This document shows positions 56,361-64,000 of a stretch of 64,000 nt of DNA, piece by piece (position 1 is the first letter of the stretch; each line of letters starts with the position of its first letter). The position numbers and the translations under genes are program-made. The notes beneath the pieces are model-generated. The model made no database searches. It was not told where the DNA came from and saw only the letters and a list, made by a program, of their open reading frames with translations. Source of the stretch: Pseudomonas sp. MM211 (GTDB taxonomy: Bacteria; Pseudomonadota; Gammaproteobacteria; Pseudomonadales; Pseudomonadaceae); NCBI RefSeq assembly GCF_020386635.1, contig NZ_CP081942.1, positions 4,030,001-4,094,000 of the forward strand, in the 5' to 3' direction.

Positions 56361-58706
56361 ATGTCCCCTCGCCCCTCGGTTTCTCTACGCCCCCTGAGCC
56401 TGGCCATCGCCCTGGCCCTGTTCGCACCACTGGCCAGCGCCGCCGAACACTACCAACTCGAATCCGGCCCGCTGGCCACGCAACTCAACCGCTTCGCCGC
56501 TCAAGCCGGCATTTTCCTGGCCGGCGATGCCAGCCTGACCAGCGGCCAGCACAGTCGCGCTCTGGACGGCAGCTACAGCATCGAACAGGCGCTGGCGATC
56601 CTGCTTGAGGGCAGCGGCCTGGAAGCGGTGAAAACCGGCGAGAATCGTTATGAGCTACAGCCGCTACCAATCAGCGGTGGCATGGAGCTTTCGGCCCTGA
56701 GCATTTCCGGCAAGGCGCCTGGCTCGACCACCGAAGGCACTGGCTCTTACACGACCTGGTCGACGAGCAGCTCCACGCGCCTCAACCTGTCGCCCAAGGA
56801 AACACCACAGTCGATTGCGGTGATAACCCGACAACGCATGGATGACCAACGCCTGACCAACTTGAGTGACGTGCTGGAGGCCACCCCCGGAGTTACCGTC
56901 AAACCGCTGGGCATGGGAGCTGACGCCCCGCAAATCTGGGCGCGCGGCTCTTCCATCAAAAGCTTCCAGATAGATGGCGTGCCGACCTCGTCATCACTGA
57001 GCAACTACCTGCAAAGCACGGCAATCTTCGACCGCATCGAGATCGTGCGTGGCGCTACCGGCATGATGAGCGGACTGGGAACGCCGTCCGCGACGATCAA
57101 CATGATCCGTAAACGTCCAACCTACGAGCCGCAGGTCATTCTCAGCGCAGAGACCGGAAACTGGCAGCGCTACGGCACCGCAGTGGATGCCTCCGGCCCC
57201 CTTACCGAAAGCGGCAATATCCGCGCTCGAGCAGTTGTCGATTACAAGCAGCAGGGAGCCTGGACAGACAATTACCAGCAGGACTACTTCACGCTCTATG
57301 GCATTACCGAAGTGGATCTGAATGACAGCACCCTGCTCACGCTCGGCTTCAGCCATATCACCCGGGACACCGACTCCCCGGTGAGGCCCAGCCTGCTGTT
57401 CTACAGCAACGGGCAGCGCATCCGATTCGATGCAGAAGATAACGACACACCCAAGTGGCAGTACTACGACCACGAACTGAGCAGTGTCTTCACATCGATC
57501 GAGCACAGCTTCGAGTCAGGCTGGAATGCCAAGGCAGAGTTCACCCACACCGAGTACAGCTACGACACCATCACTGGAAACCTGACAGGCAATATCGACC
57601 AGGCAACCGGAACAGGTGGCATCGTGCGCCCGGTTCATTGGGCAAGCGATGTCGGTCAGGACAGCCTGGACGCCTATGTGACAGGCCCCTTCTCGCTGTT
57701 CGGGCAGGAGCATGAATTGATCGGGGGCGTCACGCTGTCGCAACTGCAGTCGAGCAGCCCTGGCTATGCGCTGCGATCCGCCCTCACCGTTGCGGATGCA
57801 TCAGACTGGGTCGATGCGACACCAAGGCCTGACTTCAACCGCAGCGGGAAATCGACTTCTCACGAGTATCAGTATGGTGCGTACCTGAGCACCCGCCTGC
57901 ACCTGACTGAGGATACAAGTCTGCTACTGGGTGGCCGGGTAACCGACTGGAAGCAGAACAAGGACTCCACGTCTTACACCACTGGCCTCAAGAGCAAAGA
58001 AAACAGCCGTGAAAGCGGTATATTCGTGCCCTACGCGGGCCTCGTTCACGCGCTGAATGACACGTGGTCGGTGTACGCCAGTTACACGCAGATATTCCAG
58101 CCGCAAGACTCCTTCGTCCAGGACTACGTCGAGTCGCCAGCGCCGGAAGAAGGCACCAGTTATGAAGCCGGCATCAAGGGCAGCTTCAATGACGGTCGCC
58201 TCAACTCCAACTTCTCCGTATTCAGAACCGAGCAGGACAACCTGGCCGTCTGGGACAGCGTCGTACGTACCTATGACCTCTACAACGACACGACCACTGA
58301 AGGCGTGGAGCTCGAGCTCAATGGCGAACTTGCAGAGGGCTGGAACTTCAGTAGCGGCTACGTTTACAGCGTCACTCGCAACAAGGACGACGAACGCATC
58401 CTGACCCGGGCGCCTCGACACAGCATCAAGACCTTCACCACCTACCGCCTCCCAGGCGCACTGAATAAATTAACGATTGGCGGTGGGGTCAACTGGGAAA
58501 GCAAGACCGGTGACAATCTGCATCTCTACACGCAAAGCAGCTATGCCCTCGCCAACCTGATGGCTCGCTATGACATCAGCGAAAACCTGACCGCCTCGCT
58601 CAACGTCAACAACCTGTTCGACAAGGAGTATTTCATGGGCTCGGCGGGTAACGGCATATATGGGCCGCCCCGCAACTTCATGACCTCCCTGAAATACACC
58701 TACTGA
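56361..58706 (+). CDS. TonB-dependent siderophore receptor with signalling domain
   Basis: 781 residues. Signal peptide to about ASAAE (residue 28), an N-terminal STN signalling domain (LESGPLATQLNRFAAQAGIFLAGDASLTSGQHSRALDGSYSIEQALAILLEGSGLEAV), a plug (ETPQSIAVITRQRMDDQRLTNLSDVLEATPGV, IQIDGV-like FQIDGVPT, VRGATGMMSGLGTPSATINMIRKRP) and a beta-barrel ending FMTSLKYTY with a C-terminal aromatic. STN plus FecI/FecR next door makes it a FecA/FpvA-type transducer. AAGGA precedes ATG 56361. Ligand unknown, probably a hydroxamate or mixed ferric siderophore. Confidence 0.93.
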   Translation: MSPRPSVSLRPLSLAIALALFAPLASAAEHYQLESGPLATQLNRFAAQAGIFLAGDASLTSGQHSRALDGSYSIEQALAILLEGSGLEAVKTGENRYELQPLPISGGMELSALSISGKAPGSTTEGTGSYTTWSTSSSTRLNLSPKETPQSIAVITRQRMDDQRLTNLSDVLEATPGVTVKPLGMGADAPQIWARGSSIKSFQIDGVPTSSSLSNYLQSTAIFDRIEIVRGATGMMSGLGTPSATINMIRKRPTYEPQVILSAETGNWQRYGTAVDASGPLTESGNIRARAVVDYKQQGAWTDNYQQDYFTLYGITEVDLNDSTLLTLGFSHITRDTDSPVRPSLLFYSNGQRIRFDAEDNDTPKWQYYDHELSSVFTSIEHSFESGWNAKAEFTHTEYSYDTITGNLTGNIDQATGTGGIVRPVHWASDVGQDSLDAYVTGPFSLFGQEHELIGGVTLSQLQSSSPGYALRSALTVADASDWVDATPRPDFNRSGKSTSHEYQYGAYLSTRLHLTEDTSLLLGGRVTDWKQNKDSTSYTTGLKSKENSRESGIFVPYAGLVHALNDTWSVYASYTQIFQPQDSFVQDYVESPAPEEGTSYEAGIKGSFNDGRLNSNFSVFRTEQDNLAVWDSVVRTYDLYNDTTTEGVELELNGELAEGWNFSSGYVYSVTRNKDDERILTRAPRHSIKTFTTYRLPGALNKLTIGGGVNWESKTGDNLHLYTQSSYALANLMARYDISENLTASLNVNNLFDKEYFMGSAGNGIYGPPRNFMTSLKYTY

Positions 58707-58776
58707 CTTTCTCGCCCAAGCCATGCTCTCGCAGCACCTGGGCCGAGGTGATGCGAGATGTCTCCCGAGAAAGTCA
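58704..58776 (+). other. Nested stem-loop starting at the receptor stop codon
   Basis: TGACTTTCTCG (58704-58714, including the TGA stop) pairs with CGAGAAAGTCA (58766-58776). Inside, CTCGCA.CACCT (58728-58739) pairs with AGGTG.TGCGAG (58746-58757). No T-run follows. The remaining gap to 59071 shows no gene; it must contain the promoter of the lipoprotein operon. Confidence 0.6.
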
Positions 58777-59071
58777 CACATGCATGTCCGACTGCCGCAG
58801 CACACCATTGTCGCGCTGAAGCTGAGGGCCAACGCTTTACCAACTCCATCACACCAATGATAGGCGCTACTGGCAAAAGGCCTTTACGATCACTAGAATC
58901 GCCGACGCAGGAAGCCACGCCCCGGCTCTCGGGTTAGCGTCATGGATAGACTCATCAAACCCTTCGCGCACAGGCTGCCCGAAGTACCCATGCGTTATCA
59001 CCTTGTGAAAGTGTTCGGCAGCTTCCTGTCCGTTACAGGCCTTGCCCTGCCCACTTTTTCACGAGATTCGT

Positions 59072-59740
59072 ATGAACAAGATCATCACCGCCAGCCTTGC
59101 AGGCATGCTCGTGCTGCTCGCCGGTTGCGCCACCGAAAGCTCGCGCACCCTGGAAGTCGCCAAGGTCACTACCGCTGCCAGCCATTACAACGGCCCGCGC
59201 AGCCCGATCGCCGTCGGCAAGTTCGATAACCGCTCCAGCTATCTGCGCGGCATTTTCAGCGACAGCGTCGACCGCCTTGGCGGGCAGGCCAAAACCATCC
59301 TGATCACCCACCTGCAGCAGTCGAACCGTTTCAATGTGCTCGACCGCGACAACCTCGCAGAGCTGCAGCAGGAGTCGGGTTTCTCCAAGCAGGCTCAACA
59401 GGTGAAAGGCGCCAACTTCGTGGTCACCGGTGACGTCACCGAATTCGGCCGCAAGGAAGTCGGCGACCACCAGCTGTTCGGTATTCTCGGCCGCGGCAAA
59501 CAGCAGATCGCCTATGCCAAGGTGAACCTCAATATCGTCGACGTCACCACTTCCGAAGTGGTCTATTCCGCCCAGGGCGCCGGCGAGTACAGCCTGTCGA
59601 ACCGTGAAGTCATCGGCTTCGGCGGCACCGCCAGTTACGACTCGACGCTCAATGGCAAGGTGCTCGACCTGGCGATTCGTGAAGCCGTGAACAACCTGGT
59701 CAGCGGTGTCGACAGCGGCGCCTGGCGCCCGGTCAAGTGA
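59072..59740 (+). CDS. CsgG/HfaB-type lipoprotein
   Basis: 222 residues. Lipobox signal MNKIITASLAGMLVLLAGC. The mature part has CsgG-family features: SPIAVGKFDNRSSYLRGIF, ILITHLQQSNRFNVLDRDNLAELQQESG, GANFVVTGDVTEFGRK, INIVDVTTSEVVYSAQGAGEYSLS. CsgG proteins form outer-membrane export pores in curli systems, but in this three-gene context the role is unknown, perhaps cell-envelope maintenance. First gene of an operon with DUF4810 and DUF799 lipoproteins. Confidence 0.87.
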   Translation: MNKIITASLAGMLVLLAGCATESSRTLEVAKVTTAASHYNGPRSPIAVGKFDNRSSYLRGIFSDSVDRLGGQAKTILITHLQQSNRFNVLDRDNLAELQQESGFSKQAQQVKGANFVVTGDVTEFGRKEVGDHQLFGILGRGKQQIAYAKVNLNIVDVTTSEVVYSAQGAGEYSLSNREVIGFGGTASYDSTLNGKVLDLAIREAVNNLVSGVDSGAWRPVK

Positions 59741-59757
59741 GCGCGGAGAACTCGACC

Positions 59758-60114
59758 ATGAAATTCGCCCGTACTCCCCTTCTGCTGGCAGCCCTGCTCG
59801 CCGTTGCAACGCTGGGCGGCTGCGCCCAGCAGCCCAAATCGCTGTACTACTGGGATGGCTATCAGCAGCAGGTTTATCAGCGCTTCGAGAACACCACCGG
59901 CCCCGAAGAGCAGATTGCCGCCCTTGAAGCCAGCGTGCAGAAAGCCCGCGCGGCGGATCGCACTCTGCCGCCAGGCTTCCATGCCCATCTAGGCATGCTG
60001 TACGCGGAGATTGGCAAGCCCGATCAGGTGCGCCAGCAATTCGAAACCGAGAAGGCCCTGTTCCCCGAGTCCGCTCAGTACATGGACTTCCTGATGCGCA
60101 ATATCGCCAAGTGA
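59758..60114 (+). CDS. DUF4810 lipoprotein
   Basis: 118 residues. Lipobox LGGC in MKFARTPLLLAALLAVATLGGC. The rest is mostly helical with a TPR-like pair (QIAALEASVQKARAADRTLPPGFHAHLGMLYAEIGKPDQVRQQFETEKALFPES). Always found between CsgG-like and DUF799 lipoproteins in related operons. Function not established. Confidence 0.83.
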   Translation: MKFARTPLLLAALLAVATLGGCAQQPKSLYYWDGYQQQVYQRFENTTGPEEQIAALEASVQKARAADRTLPPGFHAHLGMLYAEIGKPDQVRQQFETEKALFPESAQYMDFLMRNIAK

Positions 60115-60119
60115 TCGAC

Positions 60120-60782
60120 ATGCCTCTACTGAACTCAATCAGAACACTCGCGGCGCTGGCCGTGCTCGCGCTGCTGGCCGGTTGCGCCACCAAGCAGCCC
60201 TATGACTACAGCGCCTTCAAGGAAAGCAGCCCGGCCTCCATTCTGGTGCTGCCTCCGGTCAACAAATCGCCGGATATCAAAGCGTCCTTCAGCGTTTACT
60301 CGCTTATCACCGCGCCTTTGAGCGAGGCGGGCTACTACGTGCTGCCCGTCGCGGTGGTCAACGAGACGTTCAAACAGAACGGCATGCTCAACGCCGAGGA
60401 AATCCGCGAAGTATCGCCGCAGAAGCTGTACGAAATTTTCGGCGCCGACACAGTGCTGTACATCGACGTGACCGAGTACGGCAGCAGCTACAAGGTGATC
60501 AGCAGCGAAGTGGCAGTTGCCGCCAGCGCTACGCTGGTCGATCTGCGTACCGGCAAGGAACTGTGGAAAGGCATCGCCCGCGCCAGCACTGCGGAGCAAC
60601 AGCAGAACAGCGGCGGCGGCCTTGCGGGCATCCTCATCACCGCGCTGGTCAATCAGGTGATGAACAGCCTGAATGATCGTGGTCATGAGATTGCGGGCCT
60701 CACCAGCTCTCGCCTGCTGAGCAGCAATGCGGTCAACGGCATTCTGCCAGGCCCCCGAGCGCGCCCGGTCAGCGCTCGCTGA
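60120..60782 (+). CDS. DUF799 (GNA1162-like) lipoprotein
   Basis: 220 residues. Lipobox LLAGC in MPLLNSIRTLAALAVLALLAGC. The fold SILVLPPVNKSPDIKASFSVYSLITAPLSEAGYYVLPVAVVNETFKQNGM resembles GNA1162 from Neisseria, a CsgG/TolB-like outer-membrane lipoprotein. A GTG at 60111 is possible but ATG 60120 directly precedes the signal. Third gene of the lipoprotein operon, followed by a strong terminator. Confidence 0.83.
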   Translation: MPLLNSIRTLAALAVLALLAGCATKQPYDYSAFKESSPASILVLPPVNKSPDIKASFSVYSLITAPLSEAGYYVLPVAVVNETFKQNGMLNAEEIREVSPQKLYEIFGADTVLYIDVTEYGSSYKVISSEVAVAASATLVDLRTGKELWKGIARASTAEQQQNSGGGLAGILITALVNQVMNSLNDRGHEIAGLTSSRLLSSNAVNGILPGPRARPVSAR

Positions 60783-60793
60783 AGCCCGCCAGA

Positions 60794-60823
60794 CGAGCCC
60801 GGATCACCGGGCTCGTTTTATTT
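60794..60823 (+). terminator. Rho-independent terminator of the lipoprotein operon
   Basis: CGAGCCCGG-ATCA-CCGGGCTCG is followed by TTTTATTT. It lies 12 bases after the DUF799 stop and just beyond the end of convergent phhR. Confidence 0.92.
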
Positions 60824-60827
60824 CTGC

Positions 60828-62381
60828 CTACTCCTTGCCCACCCCATGCTCGCGCAGCTTGTTGGCAATGGTGGTATGGGACACACCCAGGCGTTTGCCC
60901 AGCAGGCGGCTACTCGGAAACTCACCGTGCAGCCTTTCCAGCACGGCCTTCTCGAAACGCCCGACAATCGTATCCAGCCCGCCCTCCAGCGAGAAGTCGC
61001 CCAAAGGCTGTGCAGCTCCGTACCCCGGCAGGCGTATATGCTCGGGTTTCACCACTGCGCCCTCACAGAGTGATACCGCCTGGAACAGCACGTTCTCCAG
61101 TTGCCTGACGTTGCCTGGCCAGTGATAGCGGCCCAGTTTTTCCAGCGCGGCAGGTGCCAGGCCGGGCAGCGGGCAGCCGACCTGCCGGCTGGCGCGGTCG
61201 AGAAAATGCTCGGCCAAAGGCTGCAGGCCGTCGAGACATTCGCGTAGCGGCGGGATGTGCAGACTGAGCACGTTGAGCCGGTGATAGAGGTCTTCGCGAA
61301 ACTCGCCACGGGCGCAGAGTTCGGACAGATCGACCTGGGTGGCGCAGGTCACCCGCACATCCAGGTACACCTCCTCGTCACTGCCGACGCGGCGGAAGCA
61401 GCCGTCCTGCAGAAAGCGCAGCAGCTTGGCCTGCAGGCGCGGGCTCATCTCGCCGACACCATCGAGAAACAGGGTGCCACCCGCCGTCAGTTCCAACAGG
61501 CCCAGCTTGCCTTCGGCGCGAGCCCCCTCGAAGGCGCCGGGGCCATAGCCGAACAGTTCGGTCTCGGCCATCGACTCTGGCAGGCCGGCACAGTTGAGCG
61601 CCATGAACGGCGATTGCCCCCGTGGGCTGGCCAGGTGACAGGCGCGAGCCAGCAGCTCCTTGCCGGTACCGGTTTCGCCCTCGATCAACAGCGGGGCATC
61701 CAGCGGCGCCATGCGCCGGGCCTCACGCACCACGGCCGCCATCACCCTGGAACTCTGGAAGATGCTGTCGAAACCGCGCAGTTCCTGCTTGCGCACCTGA
61801 TAGATGCGCTCGCCGACGCGGTCGGCACGGTGCAAGGTCAGCACCGCGCCGGCCATGGCCTCGCTGTCGTCGTGCTCGCTCTGCAGCGGTGCGATGTCGG
61901 CGAGGAATACGTCACCGCATACCTTCACACGCAGGCCATTGATGCGCGAGCGGTTGGCCCGCACCAGCTCCGGCAGGTCGAAATCCTCGGCGTAGCGTGA
62001 CAGCGGGATACCCGGCACTTCGTCCACCCGCACGCCGAGCAACTGAGCAGCAGCACGGTTGGCCGCAACGATGCTGCCACCCATGTCGACGGACAGCACC
62101 GGAAACTCCAGGGCGCCAAGCAAGGCGTTAAGTTCCAGATGGCGACGCTCACTGGGCATCAGGCCCACGCGCTTGACGCCGAACACGCCGGTGATGGCCT
62201 CGAACTTGGCGCGCAGGGCCTGGAACTGCAGATTGATCAGGTTGGGGCAATGCAGGTAGATGGCGTTGCCCTGCTCGCCACCGACCTCACCACGTGCGAC
62301 GTTGATGCCGTAGTCGACCAGCAGTTCGAGGATGTCGCGCAGGATACCAACACGATTCTGGCAATGGATCTTGATACGCAT
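60828..62381 (-). CDS. phhR: Sigma-54-type activator PhhR (TyrR homologue)
   Basis: 517 residues: N-terminal ACT domain (MRIKIHCQNRVGILRDILELLVDYGINV), PAS domain (LELNALLGALEFPVLSVDMGGSIVAANRAAAQLLGV), central AAA+ domain with Walker A GETGTGKE, and C-terminal HTH (SSRLLGKRLGVSHTTIANKLREHGV). The GAFTGA loop is changed to PGAFEGA, as in TyrR-like proteins that do not all use sigma-54. It senses aromatic amino acids and activates phhAB; it lies divergent from phhA. The start at 62381 matches the family; a longer frame to 62450 has no support. Confidence 0.95.
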   Translation of the reverse strand: MRIKIHCQNRVGILRDILELLVDYGINVARGEVGGEQGNAIYLHCPNLINLQFQALRAKFEAITGVFGVKRVGLMPSERRHLELNALLGALEFPVLSVDMGGSIVAANRAAAQLLGVRVDEVPGIPLSRYAEDFDLPELVRANRSRINGLRVKVCGDVFLADIAPLQSEHDDSEAMAGAVLTLHRADRVGERIYQVRKQELRGFDSIFQSSRVMAAVVREARRMAPLDAPLLIEGETGTGKELLARACHLASPRGQSPFMALNCAGLPESMAETELFGYGPGAFEGARAEGKLGLLELTAGGTLFLDGVGEMSPRLQAKLLRFLQDGCFRRVGSDEEVYLDVRVTCATQVDLSELCARGEFREDLYHRLNVLSLHIPPLRECLDGLQPLAEHFLDRASRQVGCPLPGLAPAALEKLGRYHWPGNVRQLENVLFQAVSLCEGAVVKPEHIRLPGYGAAQPLGDFSLEGGLDTIVGRFEKAVLERLHGEFPSSRLLGKRLGVSHTTIANKLREHGVGKE

Positions 62382-62464
62382 GACAGCCGCTCTTGTTATT
62401 TTCGTCAAGGTTTCTTGCCAGTCTAGTGGATCAAGCCAGGCCCAGGACAAGGTTTCGCGCGAGA

Positions 62465-62482
62465 CGTAATCCTTTCTTTACG
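62465..62482. promoter_or_regulatory. PhhR/TyrR-type box between phhR and phhA
   Basis: CGTAAT-CCTTTC-TTTACG fits the TyrR/PhhR consensus TGTAAA-N6-TTTACA in the GTAA/TTAC core with the right spacing. It is about 140-155 bp upstream of phhA and 84 bp upstream of phhR. Confidence 0.65.
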
Positions 62483-62620
62483 AAAACCTCGGTCATGGCC
62501 CTCAGGCAGGTCGCATACGCCCCTCACACAACCCTCAGCCTGCGCCATGCTTACGACAGGCAACGCACCGCAGGGTGGGTAAGCCATGACCAGATCGGGT
62601 TGTGCCAGGGAGATCACTAG

Positions 62621-63406
62621 ATGAAAGCCAGCCAGTACGTCGCCAGGCAGCCTGACGCGAGCGGCTTTATCCACTATGACGAGGTCGAGCACCGCACCTG
62701 GCAGACGCTGATCGAGCGCCAGCTCGCGGTGATCGAGTCACGGGCCTGCCAGCCCTATCTCGATGGCCTCGACAGGCTCGCCCTGCCCCATGATCGAATT
62801 CCGCAACTGCCTGACATCAACCGTGTACTACGCGCCGCGACCGGCTGGCAGGTGGCGCAGGTACCGGCGCTGATTCCCTTTCAACGCTTCTTCGAACTGC
62901 TCGCCAATCAGCAATTTCCAGTGGCTACCTTCATTCGCACCGAAGCGGAGCTGGACTACCTCCAGGAGCCGGACATCTTCCACGAGATATTCGGCCACTG
63001 CCCCTTGCTTACCAACCCGTGGTTCGCCGAATTCACTCACACCTACGGCCGCCTGGGCCTGGCCGCCAGCCCCCAGGAGCGGGTGTTTCTCGCCCGCCTG
63101 TACTGGATGACCATCGAGTTCGGGCTGGTGGATACCCCGGCGGGCAAGCGCATCTACGGCGGCGGAATTCTCTCCTCACCCAAGGAAGCGCTGTACTGCC
63201 TGTCCGCAGAGCCCGAACACCTGCAGTTCGATCCTGTCGAAACCATGCGTACGCCCTACCGCATCGACATCCTGCAGCCGCTGTATTTCGTGTTGCCGGA
63301 TCTGCAACGGCTGTACGCCCTGGCCCAGGAAAACATCATGGGCCATGTTCAGGAGGCGATGCGCCTGGGCCTGCACGAACCGAAGTTTCCGCCCAAGGCG
63401 GCTTGA
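62621..63406 (+). CDS. phhA: Phenylalanine 4-monooxygenase
   Basis: 261 residues. Converts phenylalanine to tyrosine with O2, Fe(II) and tetrahydrobiopterin. Iron ligands: two His in DIFHEIFGHCPLL and Glu in WMTIEFGLV; pterin region LIPFQRFFELLANQQFP; GGGILSSPKEALY. Normal bacterial length without a regulatory domain. GGGAG lies 8 bases upstream of ATG 62621. First gene of the phhAB operon, activated by PhhR. Confidence 0.97.
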   Translation: MKASQYVARQPDASGFIHYDEVEHRTWQTLIERQLAVIESRACQPYLDGLDRLALPHDRIPQLPDINRVLRAATGWQVAQVPALIPFQRFFELLANQQFPVATFIRTEAELDYLQEPDIFHEIFGHCPLLTNPWFAEFTHTYGRLGLAASPQERVFLARLYWMTIEFGLVDTPAGKRIYGGGILSSPKEALYCLSAEPEHLQFDPVETMRTPYRIDILQPLYFVLPDLQRLYALAQENIMGHVQEAMRLGLHEPKFPPKAA

Positions 63407-63429
63407 TGGGGCAGATAACAATTTGGATC

Positions 63430-63491
63430 GTAGGAGCCCGCTTGCGGGCGATGATTGACGGTAGAGCGATCGCCCACAAGCGGGCTCCTAC
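63430..63491. repeat. REPIN inside the phhAB operon
   Basis: GTAGGAGCCCGCTTGCGGGC at 63430 is mirrored by its complement ending at 63491. It lies between phhA and phhB, in a transcribed spacer. Confidence 0.92.
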
Positions 63492-63539
63492 ACGATGTTC
63501 AATTCGCATAGTCCTGACTACATATCAGCGGAGCCATTT

Positions 63540-63896
63540 ATGACCGATCTATCCAAAGCCACCTGCGAAGCATGCAGCGCCGATGCACCCAAGGTCAGCG
63601 AAGCCGAGCTGGCGGAGCTGATGCGGCAGATTCCCGACTGGAACATCGAGGTTCGCGACGGCGTGATGCAGCTCGAAAGAGCCTACGCCTTTCGCACCTT
63701 CAAACATGCGCTGGCCTTCACCAACGCAGTGGGCGAAATCGCCGAAACGGAGAACCATCACCCTGCCCTGCTGACCGAATGGGGCAAGGTCACCGTGACC
63801 TGGTGGAGCCACTCGATCAAGGGCCTGCATCGCAACGATTTCATCATGGCGGCGCGCACCGACGAGCTGGCCAAGGGCGCCGATGGGCGCAAATGA
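63540..63896 (+). CDS. phhB: Pterin-4a-carbinolamine dehydratase
   Basis: 118 residues. Regenerates the pterin cofactor used by PhhA. The family motif HHP ([21 protein letters not shown]) and the C-terminal [13 protein letters not shown] are present; the N-terminal Cys residues (ATCEACSAD) are common in Pseudomonas versions. ATG 63540 follows the REPIN; GCGGAG is 7 bases upstream. Confidence 0.96.
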   Translation: MTDLSKATCEACSADAPKVSEAELAELMRQIPDWNIEVRDGVMQLERAYAFRTFKHALAFTNAVGEIAETENHHPALLTEWGKVTVTWWSHSIKGLHRNDFIMAARTDELAKGADGRK

Positions 63897-64000
63897 AATG
63901 CCCCGTAAACGGGAAAAAGTCGCTCCTTCGCGCACCGCGCTGGTGCCTTTCACTCCTCAGAAAAACACAAAGACCGTTCGTCGGTAAAAATAATCTTTAT
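63897..64000. other. End of window, no gene seen
   Basis: About 100 bases after phhB. GCCCCGTAAACGGG forms a short hairpin without a T-run; the last 40 bases are A/T-rich and could include a promoter. The aromatic aminotransferase phhC found next in P. aeruginosa is not present in the window. Confidence 0.5.

Noticed and set aside
62383..62620. Sigma-54 -24/-12 promoter for phhA
   Set aside because: PhhR is an NtrC-like protein, but I found no GG-N10-GC element with convincing flanks; TGGCCCTC near 62493 lacks the GC at the right distance.

Overview
The window is GC-rich chromosomal DNA from a Pseudomonas that is not P. aeruginosa. Evidence: smc N-terminus, guaD, moaA, a caa3-type oxidase, the arginine locus aotJQMP-argR beside acsA, a PA0877-PA0883-like itaconate operon, phhR/phhAB, and many Pseudomonas REP elements. 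No rRNA, tRNA or CRISPR array was seen. Most genes use ordinary high-GC Pseudomonas codons; the clearest mobile DNA is one IS110-family element at about 55-56 kb.

Layout. 1-9 kb: smc start, an MFS exporter, guanine deaminase, a Fur-linked ferric-type ABC importer, a LysE exporter, a PA2169-family protein and moaA. 9.3-15.7 kb: oxidase cluster (HemJ/CopD-like protein, DUF2231 protein, CoxB with cytochrome c domain, fused CoxI-CoxIII, small membrane protein), then a DASS anion symporter. 15.8-22.3 kb: argR-aotPMQJ and acsA. 22.5-31.3 kb: an EAL protein, a TRAP transporter (dctQM plus dctP), a VOC protein, a LysR regulator, a family III CoA-transferase and HMG-CoA lyase. 31.5-37.1 kb: a MarR-regulated EmrAB/outer-membrane-factor pump and a nitroreductase. 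37.2-46.4 kb: a second dctP, then SDR, zinc ADH, ALDH and a five-gene Liv-type ABC importer. 46.6-53.3 kb: the itaconate operon (ccl, ict, prpD-like, acyl-CoA dehydrogenase, ich) and its divergent LysR regulator. 53.3-58.7 kb: ECF sigma factor, FecR and TonB receptor, with the IS110 element between FecR and the receptor. 59-60.8 kb: three-lipoprotein operon. 60.8-64 kb: phhR and phhAB.

How the genes work together. The most interesting stretch is 24-53 kb. In P. aeruginosa, acsA, a TRAP transporter and the itaconate genes are neighbours. Here the same backbone has been opened, and about 20 kb lies between its TRAP permease and the itaconate enzymes. Two paralogous LysR regulators sit in this region. 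Inverted repeats of the form TTCG-N7-(C/T)GAA occur upstream of nearly every transporter or pathway start: dctQM, dctP1, the CoA-transferase/LysR divergent promoter, dctP2, the Liv operon, and the ich/LysR divergent promoter. Three of them (dctP2, Liv, ich) share longer arms GGCGTTC/GAACRCC. My inference is a combined branched-dicarboxylate locus: one regulator runs an HMG-like acid to acetyl-CoA plus acetoacetate route, the other runs itaconate to pyruvate plus acetyl-CoA. One TRAP permease pair is possibly shared by two binding proteins. An uncharacterised Liv importer with alcohol and aldehyde dehydrogenases would be tied to the itaconate regulator. None of this is experimentally shown here.
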